A stretch of 36,650 nt of DNA from Paracoccaceae bacterium (GTDB taxonomy: Bacteria > Pseudomonadota > Alphaproteobacteria > Rhodobacterales > Rhodobacteraceae). The stretch spans positions 1 to 36,650 of the forward strand of contig JAKVCO010000033.1 in the NCBI GenBank assembly GCA_022448245.1, read 5' to 3'. The notes below the pieces were generated by a model that saw nothing but the letters and a program-made list of their open reading frames with translations, was not told the origin of the DNA and made no database searches. A program made the position numbers and the translations under genes. Positions 1-8,556 of the stretch are shown here, in pieces. Positions within the stretch are counted from its first letter, which is position 1. Each line of letters starts with the position of its first letter.

Positions 1-495
1 GCGCGCATCTATGAAGTGGCCAGCCATCCGCGCTGTGCGAATTGTCATACCGGCCCGTCTGATCGGCCCATGTGGTCTGGCCCCACTTATGGCAAAGCGC
101 GCCCCCATGGCATGAACATACGTGCAGGTGAAAGCCGCATCGGCGCGGAAAGCCTGCTCTGTTCCACCTGCCACACGACAAAGGCAGAAGACTGGGAAAA
201 CGCCAACGAAATGCCCCATGCCGCGCCGCGTGTCGCCATGGGCTGGGCCTTGGCCCCGGTTGAAGCGCACTGGTTCGGGCGCACATCGGAAGAGATTTGC
301 GCGCAATTGCGCGATCCCGATCTGAACGGCGGCCGGGACGTATTGGAAATTGCGGAGCATCTTGGTCACGATCTCATCCTCCACTGGGCCTGGGCGCCCG
401 GCGGCGGTCGTGAACCAGCGCCCTACAGTCTGCAAGAGCATGTGGACGACATATTGATCTGGGGTGTGGCCGGTTACCCCTGCCCTGACACCTGA
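1..495 (+). CDS. Diheme cytochrome-like protein, 5' end missing
   Basis: The frame is open from the first base, so the gene begins upstream of the window. Two CxxCH heme c attachment motifs are visible, CANCH (right after HPR) and CSTCH about 40 residues later, with His-rich stretches between and after them. The arrangement HPRCANCH, then HGMN, then CSTCH, then an NGGRD segment and a C-terminal REPAP segment resembles small diheme proteins often annotated as isoquinoline 1-oxidoreductase subunit or as hypothetical cytochromes. Heme c attachment implies a periplasmic site and a role in electron transfer; the partner is unknown. The stop is followed after 12 bases by a small membrane protein gene with its own Shine-Dalgarno, so the two probably form one transcript. 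The family is fairly sure, the specific function is not. Confidence 0.7.
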   Translation, partial: ARIYEVASHPRCANCHTGPSDRPMWSGPTYGKARPHGMNIRAGESRIGAESLLCSTCHTTKAEDWENANEMPHAAPRVAMGWALAPVEAHWFGRTSEEICAQLRDPDLNGGRDVLEIAEHLGHDLILHWAWAPGGGREPAPYSLQEHVDDILIWGVAGYPCPDT

Positions 496-507
496 GGAGA
501 TATCACA

Positions 508-828
508 ATGTATGCAGGACTGGCGGGCGGCCTTCTCGTATTCACAGGCTTTTGGCATGTGACGGAGTGGCTGATGGACGGGCGGCGGCGCGATACGCTC
601 CTGCTGGTGCCGGCAGGCCTGATTTATCTTGTTCTGGGCTACCTTCTGGTGACGATCACGGGGGGGACAGCCACTGTGATTGCCGCGCTCATATTGCCCG
701 CGCTCGGCGGCACATTTGCATATCTGAACTTGGGCAAAATGGATGTGCGCCGATGGGTTTTGTGGGCGTTTATCCTTTTGGATGTGATCATCGTGCTGGC
801 CCTGCTAATGGCCTTGATGTCGTCCTGA
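508..828 (+). CDS. Small four-helix membrane protein, unknown function
   Basis: I do not recognise this 106-residue protein. It is almost entirely hydrophobic, with about four predicted membrane segments (near residues 2-18, 29-50, 54-72 and 82-104) separated by short charged loops such as DGRRRD. The ATG is preceded by GAGGAGAT at good spacing. It follows the cytochrome-like gene by 12 bases and is probably co-transcribed, so a membrane anchor or accessory role for that cytochrome is possible but is only inference. About 175 bases without a visible feature separate it from the tRNA gene. Confidence 0.65.
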   Translation: MYAGLAGGLLVFTGFWHVTEWLMDGRRRDTLLLVPAGLIYLVLGYLLVTITGGTATVIAALILPALGGTFAYLNLGKMDVRRWVLWAFILLDVIIVLALLMALMSS

Positions 829-1004
829 CAACTGGCTTTCGGTGAAAACGCCACTTGGCTCAGCTTGTGCGCAATAAGCACAACCTTGCGGCGCGCAGCG
901 CCAAGTCGTCTGCAGATACGCTCAGTTCGAAAACGGCGAACCGGAGCGGGGTGCAGACTTGGCAATGTCAGGAAAGTAAGAAGAGCCTCTAAGGCTTTTC
1001 ATAT

Positions 1005-1081
1005 TGGTCGGAGTGAGAGGATTCGAACCTCCGACCCCTGCCTCCCGAAGACAGTGCTCTACCAGGCTGAGCTACACTCCG
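1005..1081 (-). tRNA. tRNA-Pro (anticodon CGG)
   Basis: Read on the minus strand this is a complete 77-nt tRNA. The acceptor arm CGGAGTG pairs with CACTCCG, discriminator A is followed by an encoded CCA, the T arm contains GTTCGAATC, and the D arm contains AGCTCAGCCTGGTAGAGC. The anticodon stem CTGTC/GGCAG encloses the 7-nt loop TTCGGGA, giving anticodon CGG, which reads the proline codon CCG. Confidence 0.96.
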
Positions 1082-1137
1082 ACCGTGGCGGGGTGGTTAG
1101 CCTCAGGCCCTAATCTTGGCAAGGAGATTCGACGCCC

Positions 1138-2166
1138 TTAGTTGCGGCCGGGCAAACCCCTCATGGAGGGCGCGCGCGGCGCAACGCGGGGTGACGACGG
1201 CGGCGGCGACAAGGGCGGTTCATCGCCATTGGCGCGGATCATCGTGCTGACCCGCGGTGTCACACCGGTATCGAGACGCGTGCGTGTGCGCAGAACGGGC
1301 GAGGTTGTATCCTCGCCCTTCCTGCTTTCACGCAGCACGATGTAGATGCCCGAGGCAATGATGATACTGGCGCCAAGCGCCGTGTTGAGACCGGGCAGTT
1401 CCTCAAAGAAAAGCATGCCGTAGGCCGTCGCCCAGAGGATCTGACTGTACTGCATGGGCGCCACGATCGCGGCCTCGCCCAGCTTGTAGGCCGAGATCAG
1501 GCACATCGTTGCGATCATCGCGAGGACCGCCATCGCAAAGAATGCACCCAAGTGCTCAACGGGTGGGGCCGTATAGACGAAGGGCAACAAGACACCCATC
1601 AGCACGAAGTTGGCGACGAGCGGGTAAAGCATCAAAACGATGGAGCGTTCGTCCCGCCCGATCTTGCGCACGATGATCGACGCCAAGGCCCCGAAAACAG
1701 CGCAGCCGAGTGCCGCCAGATGCCCGAGCCCGAGCTCTGTATTCCCGGGCTGTAGAACCACCATCACGCCTGCGAGGCCCACAAGCACCGCAAGCGCACG
1801 GCGCAGGCCCACTTTCTCACCGAGGAAAGGAATGGCCAGAACGGTGATCAGTAACGGTGAAGCAAAGATGATCGCGTAGGTCTGAGCTAGGGGCAGCACG
1901 GCAAAGGCGTAAAACGCACAAGCGCCCGTCCCAATCGCTGCCACGGTCCGCAAAGCGACCCACCAGGGGTGCACGGGGATCAGCGTGTCCTTTGTCGCGT
2001 CACGCAGCAGGATGATCGTTGCCACCGGAAAGCTGAACAGCGCCGAGAAGAACACGATTTGGAAGGCCGAGTAGCTGCCGCCGAGCACCTTCACGATCAC
2101 ATCATGCGTGGCGAAGACACCAAAAGCACAAAGAGCAAGAAGGGCAGCGCGGAGATTAGTAGACAT
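1138..2166 (-). CDS. DMT-superfamily permease (EamA type)
   Basis: This inner-membrane protein of the drug/metabolite transporter superfamily has about ten hydrophobic segments in two EamA repeats (roughly residues 1-135 and 145-280). Features include FATHDVIVKVL near the N-terminus, AQTYAIIFASPLL in the first repeat and a matching MQYSQILWA segment in the second. The substrate cannot be deduced. I chose the ATG giving MSTNLR at 2166 because AGGTG lies about 7 nt upstream; the in-frame ATG at 2187 has no better site. The last 60 or so residues form a hydrophilic tail rich in proline, serine and arginine (PPLSPPPSSP), unusual for the family and presumably cytoplasmic. It lies alone between the tRNA and an unknown gene. 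Confidence 0.85.
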   Translation of the reverse strand: MSTNLRAALLALCAFGVFATHDVIVKVLGGSYSAFQIVFFSALFSFPVATIILLRDATKDTLIPVHPWWVALRTVAAIGTGACAFYAFAVLPLAQTYAIIFASPLLITVLAIPFLGEKVGLRRALAVLVGLAGVMVVLQPGNTELGLGHLAALGCAVFGALASIIVRKIGRDERSIVLMLYPLVANFVLMGVLLPFVYTAPPVEHLGAFFAMAVLAMIATMCLISAYKLGEAAIVAPMQYSQILWATAYGMLFFEELPGLNTALGASIIIASGIYIVLRESRKGEDTTSPVLRTRTRLDTGVTPRVSTMIRANGDEPPLSPPPSSPRVAPRAPSMRGLPGRN

Positions 2167-2261
2167 GGGGCACCTAAAGTCGCGCAAAGCATACGCCCGC
2201 TACATTCAGGTGCAATGACCTGGATTAGATCGAAAGGTGCGGCATGCTCCCGGAGGGCGCG

Positions 2262-2843
2262 TCACTTGGGTATCTTTGTCGCGCACTCAAAAAGGCTGGC
2301 GGCGGGAAGTGCTGCATCGAGATCCGCGCGGGTGGCCTGAGGGGGTACTATGGCGCGCGCCTCGGCACTTCTGAGCGCAGGGTCTGTTTCGGTAAGCGCT
2401 ACGTGGACGGCTAACGCTTGGTCTGCCTGACGGCGCATGGTGTCGGTGACGATCACACGCATCACTGTATCAAAAGCCGCGTCGACCTTCGGCAAAACGC
2501 CCGTCTCAAACTGATAAAGCGCGCGGGATGTCTCCGTTTGCTCGCCCGGGCGGAGCCGCGTGAGGACGCGGGTGAAGTCAGTCATGGCGCGGCCCGCGCG
2601 GTGGCAAACGATCCGGTCCCCACTCGACAGGGCAATACCCGCCGGCACGAGCCTTTCGTCAAAGGAGGTGAGGAGCAAGCGGCACAGAGCTTCGGCCGCG
2701 TCGCGCCAGTTGGATATCTTGTCTTCCTCTCGTCGACCCATGGCGATCCGGCACAAAAGCGTCGGCGCGGAGACCATCACAGGTGTCAAATCCTGCTCAA
2801 TGGTCACGACGGGATCGGAACGCCAATCGAGAGTGGAATCCAT
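2262..2843 (-). CDS. Conserved-looking hypothetical protein, 193 aa
   Basis: I do not recognise this protein. It is soluble, without a signal peptide or membrane segment, rich in Arg, Ala and Asp, and reads as mostly helical. The start is supported by GGAGGCG seven bases before the ATG. Codon use matches its neighbours with GC-rich third positions, which argues for a real gene. It is transcribed in the same direction as leuB upstream (70 bases between leuB stop and this start), so it may be read from the leuB transcript, but nothing in the sequence ties it to leucine synthesis. Confidence 0.6.
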   Translation of the reverse strand: MDSTLDWRSDPVVTIEQDLTPVMVSAPTLLCRIAMGRREEDKISNWRDAAEALCRLLLTSFDERLVPAGIALSSGDRIVCHRAGRAMTDFTRVLTRLRPGEQTETSRALYQFETGVLPKVDAAFDTVMRVIVTDTMRRQADQALAVHVALTETDPALRSAEARAIVPPQATRADLDAALPAASLFECATKIPK

Positions 2844-2913
2844 AGAATCGCCTCCGTTACGACTTACGTGCCAGAGGTTAGGCAGCTCTTGTTAAGCAGG
2901 AGTTAAGCCGGCC

Positions 2914-4014
2914 TTAGGATGAGGCCCTTTTGAAGGCTTCGAGCACCGCGTCGCCCATCTGCGACGTCGTGGCCGGCGTGCCCTCGCCAGATTGCATTAG
3001 GTCAGGCGTGCGTACGCCGTCTGCCAGGACCTTCTCGACGGAGGCTTCAAGGCGCGTTGCCTCCTCGCCCATGTCGAAGGAATAGCGCAGCGCCATGGCG
3101 AGGCTAAGGATACACGCGCAGGGGTTCGCTTTGCCTTGGCCTGCGATGTCCGGCGCGGAACCGTGCACCGGCTCGTAGAGCGCTTTCGGACGGCCATTCG
3201 CCATCGGTGCCCCGAGCGAGGCCGAGGGCAGCATGCCAAGCGAGCCGGTCAACATCGCCGCCGCGTCAGACAACAAATCACCAAAGAGGTTGTCGGTGAC
3301 GATGACGTCGAATTGCTTTGGATTGCGGACGAGCTGCATCGCGCCGTTATCGGCATACATGTGCGTCAGCTCGATATCGGGATAATTGGCATGCTCTTCA
3401 GTGACGACATCGCGCCAGAGGATACCGCTTTCCATCACGTTGGCTTTCTCCATGGAGCAGACCTTACCGCCACGGCGTCGTGCGAGTTCGAAGGCCGAAC
3501 GGGCAGCGCGCGCGATCTCGGATTCCGTGTAGCGCTGGGTGTTGATGCCCACACGCTCATTGCCTTCTTCGATGATGCCGCGCGGCTCACCAAAGTAGAT
3601 GCCGGACGTCAGCTCGCGCACGATCATGATGTCGAGGCCCGCGACCACGTCGCGCTTGAGCGACGAGAAGTCCGCGAGGGCGTCAAAGCACTGTGCCGGG
3701 CGCAGGTTTGCGAAGAGGTCCATCTCCTTGCGCAGGCGCAGCAGGCCACGTTCCGGCTTCACGGAGAAATCGAGCTCGTCGTATTTGTAGCCACCCACGG
3801 CGCCGAGCAGGACGGCATCCACCTCCTGCGCCTTTTCCATGGTGGCGTCGCTCAGAGGAACGCCGTGCACATCGTAGGCCGCGCCCCCGACGAGATCTTC
3901 GCTGACTTCGAAGTCCTGACCTTGCTCGTTCATCCAGTCGATGATCTTGCGGACTTCGACCATCACCTCGGGGCCAATGCCATCACCGGGCAGAATAAGC
4001 AGAGATTTGGTCAT
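2914..4014 (-). CDS. leuB: 3-isopropylmalate dehydrogenase
   Basis: LeuB oxidises and decarboxylates (2R,3S)-3-isopropylmalate to 2-oxoisocaproate with NAD, the third step of leucine synthesis in the cytoplasm. The 366-residue product starts with the family hallmark [13 protein letters not shown] and carries LLGAVGG, the substrate-binding arginines in [16 protein letters not shown], the ELTSGIYFG segment, metal-binding [10 protein letters not shown] and NLFGDLLSD, and the NAD-binding [14 protein letters not shown]. Length is normal. The open frame extends 44 codons upstream, but the ATG at 4014 is right because the family N-terminus begins there and GGAG lies in front. The lysR gene ends only 50 bases upstream on the same strand. 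leuC and leuD lie about 4 kb away on the same strand. Confidence 0.97.
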   Translation of the reverse strand: MTKSLLILPGDGIGPEVMVEVRKIIDWMNEQGQDFEVSEDLVGGAAYDVHGVPLSDATMEKAQEVDAVLLGAVGGYKYDELDFSVKPERGLLRLRKEMDLFANLRPAQCFDALADFSSLKRDVVAGLDIMIVRELTSGIYFGEPRGIIEEGNERVGINTQRYTESEIARAARSAFELARRRGGKVCSMEKANVMESGILWRDVVTEEHANYPDIELTHMYADNGAMQLVRNPKQFDVIVTDNLFGDLLSDAAAMLTGSLGMLPSASLGAPMANGRPKALYEPVHGSAPDIAGQGKANPCACILSLAMALRYSFDMGEEATRLEASVEKVLADGVRTPDLMQSGEGTPATTSQMGDAVLEAFKRASS

Positions 4015-4064
4015 CTTGGGCTCCATCTTCGACAGCGCGGCGGTACCGGGCGAGGTGTGGCACG

Positions 4065-4949
4065 TCAAGCAAGCTCGCGCGACATGATCTCCCAGATGGC
4101 GCGGATTCGCGGGGTGTGGCGCATGGCTTTCGAGGTCGTCAGCCACATCGGCAAGCCCGGCACATCGACTGGCAAAGGGATGCGTTCGACCAGCGGATCG
4201 GCATCACCTACAATACAGGGGGCAAAGCCCACGCCGCAGCCTTCCCGGATCAATTGCCATTGCGTCAGCGGCTCGTCGCAACGGGTCATGAACGCCAAGC
4301 GGTCGACCGTCAGCCCATAGCGGGCCAACCCCGCGATGATCCGTTCGTCTGCATCATAGCCCACCAGATCGAGGGCCATGATCTCGTCGATGTTGGACGG
4401 CCTGCCCTTTTTATCGAGGTAGCGTTTCGCCCCATAGAGCCCGATTTCAAAATCCCCCACGAACTTCGTGACGAGGTCATTTTGCGTGGGCCGGTACATC
4501 CGCACGGCGATGTCGCTTTCACCGTAGAGCAGGTTTTCACTGTCGTCGTTCGGCACAAGCTCCAACTGAATGCCCGGATAGGTACGGCGGGCCTCGGCGA
4601 GGACACGGGGCAAAAGCGCATGCGAAACGTTGACCGATGACGTGATCCGCACGGTGCCCGTCACCTCGGTTTCCTGCTGGGCGGCCGTTAGACGGATTTC
4701 ATTCATGGCAGCGGCCATCATCCGCGCGGCGGGCAAGATGGCCTCGCCCATATCAGTCAGCGCCAGGCCGCGTGCATGGCGCGCAAAGAGCTTTGCCGAC
4801 AATGCGTCTTCGATGGCTTTCACCTGACGGCCAAGCGTCGGCTGGCTCGCACGGAGGCGGCGGGCCGCACCGCTGAGCGATCCCTCCTCCGCCACAGCGA
4901 GGAACGCGCGGATGAGCGACCAATCGAGATTGCTGAGGTTCTGATCCAT
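4065..4949 (-). CDS. LysR-family transcriptional regulator
   Basis: This 294-residue protein has the standard LysR layout: an N-terminal winged helix-turn-helix ([18 protein letters not shown] through [13 protein letters not shown], residues 8-50), a linker helix and a C-terminal periplasmic-binding-like effector domain. It lies back to back with an SDR-like gene (88 bases between starts), the usual arrangement for a LysR regulator and its target. The AT-rich gap contains palindromes that begin at the lysR start codon. No Shine-Dalgarno is visible before the ATG, so the message may be leaderless or poorly translated. It ends 50 bases before leuB on the same strand, so read-through into leuB is possible, but control of leucine genes is not implied by the family alone. 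Confidence 0.9.
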   Translation of the reverse strand: MDQNLSNLDWSLIRAFLAVAEEGSLSGAARRLRASQPTLGRQVKAIEDALSAKLFARHARGLALTDMGEAILPAARMMAAAMNEIRLTAAQQETEVTGTVRITSSVNVSHALLPRVLAEARRTYPGIQLELVPNDDSENLLYGESDIAVRMYRPTQNDLVTKFVGDFEIGLYGAKRYLDKKGRPSNIDEIMALDLVGYDADERIIAGLARYGLTVDRLAFMTRCDEPLTQWQLIREGCGVGFAPCIVGDADPLVERIPLPVDVPGLPMWLTTSKAMRHTPRIRAIWEIMSRELA

Positions 4950-4966
4950 TCATTTATGAATATTCA
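4948..4966. promoter_or_regulatory. Overlapping palindromes between lysR and the SDR gene
   Basis: The AT-rich divergent gap contains ATTCAT-TT-ATGAAT (4948-4961) overlapping the perfect 10-bp palindrome TGAATATTCA (4957-4966). Dyads with a T-N11-A spacing are typical LysR recognition sites, and this one touches the lysR start codon, consistent with autoregulation plus control of the divergent gene. The assignment is inferred from position and symmetry. Confidence 0.5.
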
Positions 4967-5037
4967 GTCATCATTGATAGTCAATTTCGAATGCCCTTGG
5001 GAGGCATTATCTCTGCCTCAGGAAATGGAGGCTCACC

Positions 5038-5946
5038 ATGGAAAAGACGGTTCTCATTCTCGGCGGCAATGGCCGCTTTGGACGCCACGCCACCGCCGCG
5101 TTTACCCGCGCGGGCTGGGACGTTCGCCAATACGATCGCAAGGGCGAAAGCCTTTGGGACGCAGCTTGGGGCGCAAGCGTCATCGTCAATGCGTGGAACC
5201 TGCCGCCCGCACAGTGGCGCACCCAGGCTGTCGCCGCGCACGAGAAGGTCATTGAGGTGGCCCAAGCCTCCGGTGCGACGGTGCTCGTGCCCGGCAATGT
5301 CTACAACTTCGGCTCCAATATGCCGGCGCTTCTTCGGGAGAACACGGTCAAACGGCCCAACCGGTCCTTCGGACGCATCCGTGAAGAGATCGAAGGCGCC
5401 TACCGCAAGGCGGGCGTGCGTACGATCATCCTGCGCGCAGGTGACTTCCTCGACACGGAGGCCTCCGGGAACTGGTTCGACAAGGTCATGATCACGACCC
5501 ACGCCAAGGGTATTCTCACCTATCCGGGCCGCCACACCGATGTGCCCCACGCATGGGCCTTCCTGCCTGACATGGCACGCGCCGCTGTGGCGCTTGCCGA
5601 AAAACGCTCCGAGTTGCCGGTATTCGCCGACATTCCCTATGCCGGGCTGACATTGACGGCGCAGGACATGGCGACCGCGCTAGCCAAGGCATCCGGGAAA
5701 CCGGTGAAAGTGCGGCATATGGCTTGGCTTCCGGTTGTACTGCTCAGCCCGTTTTGGGGCATGGCGCGCTACCTCACGGCGATGCGGTATCTCTGGGATC
5801 GTCCCCACAGCCTCGATGCAGAGCCCTTGCGGCAGCTGCTGCCCGATCACCGCGACACGAGCGCGGAGGCTGCTCTAGCCGCCGCTATCCAGCACCAGAT
5901 CCACCCAGACGGGGTGATGGCGGGTGAACAGGACGTCACGGCTTGA
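5038..5946 (+). CDS. NAD(P)-binding epimerase/reductase-like protein (extended SDR)
   Basis: This 302-residue cytoplasmic protein begins with a Rossmann motif, VLILGGNGRFGRHAT (GGxGxxG type), followed by the acidic DRKGES region. It continues with NVYNFG and the later ILRAGDFLD segment seen in NAD-dependent epimerase/dehydratase and NmrA-like proteins. The usual YxxxK catalytic pair is not obvious at its normal place, so it may be a reductase-like or sensor-like member; the substrate is unknown. The ATG is preceded by GGAGGCTC. It is divergent from a LysR gene, its likely regulator. Its last 72 bases overlap the 3' end of the convergent EEP gene. Confidence 0.75.
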   Translation: MEKTVLILGGNGRFGRHATAAFTRAGWDVRQYDRKGESLWDAAWGASVIVNAWNLPPAQWRTQAVAAHEKVIEVAQASGATVLVPGNVYNFGSNMPALLRENTVKRPNRSFGRIREEIEGAYRKAGVRTIILRAGDFLDTEASGNWFDKVMITTHAKGILTYPGRHTDVPHAWAFLPDMARAAVALAEKRSELPVFADIPYAGLTLTAQDMATALAKASGKPVKVRHMAWLPVVLLSPFWGMARYLTAMRYLWDRPHSLDAEPLRQLLPDHRDTSAEAALAAAIQHQIHPDGVMAGEQDVTA

Positions 5947-6951
5947 GGGGGCTTCAGCCTCCGCAATTCCGGCGTCGATGACACGCCAATGGGGGGACGG
6001 CAGCACATAGCTCACACGGAGCTTGCCGGCGCTGTCCTCTCCAAAATCTGCAGTGTGGCGACCGGGCAGCGTGTCTTGCACGAGGCCAGAGCTCAGAAGG
6101 CCCGCCATTTCGTCCCGCCGCCCCTCGCCCCGCTCGGGGTCGAGATTGAGATCACCTGCGATGACGAAGGGGCCCTCGGCCCTCCCGGCCATCTGCATCA
6201 AAAGCTTGAGCTCGTCCGCGTTCCGCAGACCGTTGCGATCCTCTGGCCCATCAAAGACCGGTGTCGTGGGGTAGGCGGTTAGGAGCTCAAATGGTTCCGG
6301 TGCTTCGACCTGTATGCGCCAGTGGGCCGTGTGTGGCAGCCGAAGAACCGCCAGCGCCTCGGGTGTGTAGAAATCCTCTGGAAGTGTGGCCCAAGGAAGG
6401 TCTGCCCAGATCAGATCGCTCGCATCTTCGAGCATCGTCAGCGGGTAGCGTGACAAGATCGCGAGCCCCCCCTGCCCCGAAAACCAGCCATAGCCATGGG
6501 CATCGCGCGGGCCGCGCAGTTGGCCATCACCGTCGAGGTCGACACCCGTTTGCACGCCCGTGTTCGGGGCGGCCGCGAGGAAGTGTTCAAACCCGGCGCG
6601 CGCGGCGAAGGCACTTAGGGCGAGACTGTCAAAGTCGTAGTCAAAATCCTGCAGGACCCAAACATCCGCCTCGAGGTCGGCCATGCGGGCGAGCACCCAA
6701 TCGATGTCTTCGGCGTCGCGGCCAAGGTCTCGCAACAGAAGGCCCGGCGTTCGGCGGTGGAGCTCGGTCTGGAAGGTAGCGATGCGGATGTTGTCAGCGA
6801 TGGCGCTTGCGGCCAGCCAGCATAGGATCAGGCCAGCGCACCCTCTTCGCCAAATTCGGCGTAGCGCTGGCGGCGCTTGTCTTCGATCATTTGTGCGACC
6901 CGGCCCATGGCGATCCCGCGCATGAAGAGGGAGGCTGGAAGGAAGGCCCAT
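5875..6951 (-). CDS. Endonuclease/exonuclease/phosphatase (EEP) family protein
   Basis: The C-terminal 300 residues match the EEP (DNase I/sphingomyelinase-like) fold: IRIATFQTEL at the start, VLQDFDYD where the catalytic acid usually lies, GDLNLDPERGEG (the GDxN motif) and RHHPVWVDL, a variant of the SDHxP end motif. A hydrophobic segment (GLILCWLAASAIA, before DNIRIATF) looks like a signal peptide, so the enzyme is probably exported. The start is uncertain. The ATG at 6951 gives an odd 40-residue Arg-rich leader overlapping the upstream gene by 124 bases. No standard start codon lies nearer to the signal peptide, though a CTG overlaps the upstream stop codon (6829-6831). Translational coupling to the membrane protein gene is likely. 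Substrate unknown. Confidence 0.8.
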   Translation of the reverse strand: MGLPSSLPLHARDRHGPGRTNDRRQAPPALRRIWRRGCAGLILCWLAASAIADNIRIATFQTELHRRTPGLLLRDLGRDAEDIDWVLARMADLEADVWVLQDFDYDFDSLALSAFAARAGFEHFLAAAPNTGVQTGVDLDGDGQLRGPRDAHGYGWFSGQGGLAILSRYPLTMLEDASDLIWADLPWATLPEDFYTPEALAVLRLPHTAHWRIQVEAPEPFELLTAYPTTPVFDGPEDRNGLRNADELKLLMQMAGRAEGPFVIAGDLNLDPERGEGRRDEMAGLLSSGLVQDTLPGRHTADFGEDSAGKLRVSYVLPSPHWRVIDAGIAEAEAPSSRDVLFTRHHPVWVDLVLDSGG

Positions 6952-7664
6952 GCCGTCATCATCCAAATCAGCGTTTGCGGCATCTGAAGGTCCACCGGGG
7001 CGAACGTCTCAGACGCAATCTTCAGTACTGCTGGAATGATGAATGGCAGAAGAAAGCCTAATGCAACGTTAAAGCGCGCATCGCGTTGCAAACGCTCTAC
7101 CACGTCGCCGCCTGCTGTGGGGTCGAACGTGGGCAGGTTGATCCAGACATTGAAGGTGCTGTAGCGCCCCGGCCATTGGAAGATCCGGATGACGATCACA
7201 AACGCAGCAAGCGAGATCAGCGAGCTGAGATAGGAGAGGCCCGCCGCCGTGCGCACCGCGTGCACAAGCTCGCTGTCGGACCCCTGCGGGAGGGTCAGCA
7301 CCATGTTGCGCACCGGCGAATAGGGGAAGTCGATGGCGTGGCCGATGACCGTACCGATGGCCGTGACGAATTCGGTGATCGCTGTGGGCTCAAAGGTGCC
7401 GCGCGAGATGATCGTCAGCAGAAATACCGTGATAAAGAGCGAGATGAAGCGTACGCGGTTGAAGGGCGGCGCGTGACGGAATTCGATGAGCGATGGGTAG
7501 TTCGAGGCGTATTCAACGAAGGTAATGAGCGCAGCGAAGATCGCGATCAGAGACACGACCTGCGTCGCATCCGGGCCCACACCCGGCAACAAAAGTGCTG
7601 GTGTCGCGATCATCCAGACCACGAGGAGCGCGCGCAAGAATGCGCCTGGAAGCCGTGAGACCAC
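6828..7664 (-). CDS. Multi-pass membrane protein, unknown function
   Basis: I do not recognise a named family, but the protein looks real. Its 278 residues contain about six hydrophobic segments (near 8-28, 33-50, 72-90, 145-165, 205-222 and 230-250) and a charged C-terminus (IEDKRRQRYAEFGEEG). The start is GTG at 7664 with a GAGGG sequence upstream. It lies between leuD and the EEP gene on the same strand, and its stop overlaps the EEP reading frame, so both are probably translated from one message. The 283 bases between it and leuD hold no gene I can support and could contain its promoter. Confidence 0.7.
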   Translation of the reverse strand: MVSRLPGAFLRALLVVWMIATPALLLPGVGPDATQVVSLIAIFAALITFVEYASNYPSLIEFRHAPPFNRVRFISLFITVFLLTIISRGTFEPTAITEFVTAIGTVIGHAIDFPYSPVRNMVLTLPQGSDSELVHAVRTAAGLSYLSSLISLAAFVIVIRIFQWPGRYSTFNVWINLPTFDPTAGGDVVERLQRDARFNVALGFLLPFIIPAVLKIASETFAPVDLQMPQTLIWMMTAWAFLPASLFMRGIAMGRVAQMIEDKRRQRYAEFGEEGALA

Positions 7665-7947
7665 TGCCTAACCCTCAACCATGGATGGCTCCGATACGCT
7701 GCCGGCGCCTTATCCCATTTTTGATGCCGAAATCGCCCGTGATTACGTGACGTTCCGACTGCCTCATTGTTGCCCTGATTGTGCCTACTTTCGCTTCACC
7801 GGGCAAGCGGCTGTTTTTGATTGAGGAATCTTTTTGGGCATTGACCTTGGCTTGTTGCCTGATCGACGCGCCGAACCGCTTGGTTCTGCAGCGGTGCAGT
7901 GCCTTAAACGCTAGATATAGTGTGGCGAAATTGTGTCAGACCCCAGA

Positions 7948-8553
7948 TCACACCCAAGGGCGTGCCACATCGGCCTGTGACTCGAATGCATCAATGGCGT
8001 CCGACTTTTCGAGCGACAGCCCGATATCGTCGAGCCCGTTCAACAGGCAGTGCTTGCGGAAAGGATCGATGTCGAATTCCACGACCGCACCATCCGACGA
8101 CATCACTGTCTGCGCCTCGAGATCGATCGAAATCCGCGCGTTCGCCCCCTTCTCTGCGTCCGACATCAAAAGCTCCAGCTGCTCGGGCGTGACCACGACC
8201 GGCAGGATGCCGTTCTTGAAGCAGTTGTTGTAAAAGATGTCCGCAAAGCTCGTGGAGATCACGCAGCGGATGCCGAAGTCCAGGAGCGCCCAGGGGGCGT
8301 GTTCTCGGCTGGAGCCAGTGCCGAAGTTGTCCCCCGCCACGAGGATCTGAGCCTCCCGGTAGGCTGGCTTGTTCAGGACAAAATCGGGGTTCTCGTTCCC
8401 GTCGGTGTCATAGCGCATCTCGAAGAAGGCGCTGACGCCAAGGCCCGAGCGCTTGATCGTTTTCAGGAACTGTTTGGGCAGGATCATATCGGTGTCGATG
8501 TTGATCAGCGGCATGGGGGCAGCAATGCCGGTGAGGGTGGTGAACTTTTCCAT
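7948..8553 (-). CDS. leuD: 3-isopropylmalate dehydratase small subunit
   Basis: LeuD pairs with LeuC to isomerise 2-isopropylmalate to 3-isopropylmalate, the second committed step of leucine synthesis. The 201-residue product shows the aconitase swivel-domain signatures [15 protein letters not shown], the substrate-binding loop [17 protein letters not shown] and [18 protein letters not shown]. Length is normal. It starts three bases after the leuC stop codon, so the subunits are made together from one transcript. Confidence 0.97.
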   Translation of the reverse strand: MEKFTTLTGIAAPMPLINIDTDMILPKQFLKTIKRSGLGVSAFFEMRYDTDGNENPDFVLNKPAYREAQILVAGDNFGTGSSREHAPWALLDFGIRCVISTSFADIFYNNCFKNGILPVVVTPEQLELLMSDAEKGANARISIDLEAQTVMSSDGAVVEFDIDPFRKHCLLNGLDDIGLSLEKSDAIDAFESQADVARPWV

Positions 8554-8556
8554 CGT

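Noticed and set aside
3136..4320. 394-codon open frame on the plus strand
   Set aside because: Antisense to leuB and lysR, a by-product of high GC codon use.
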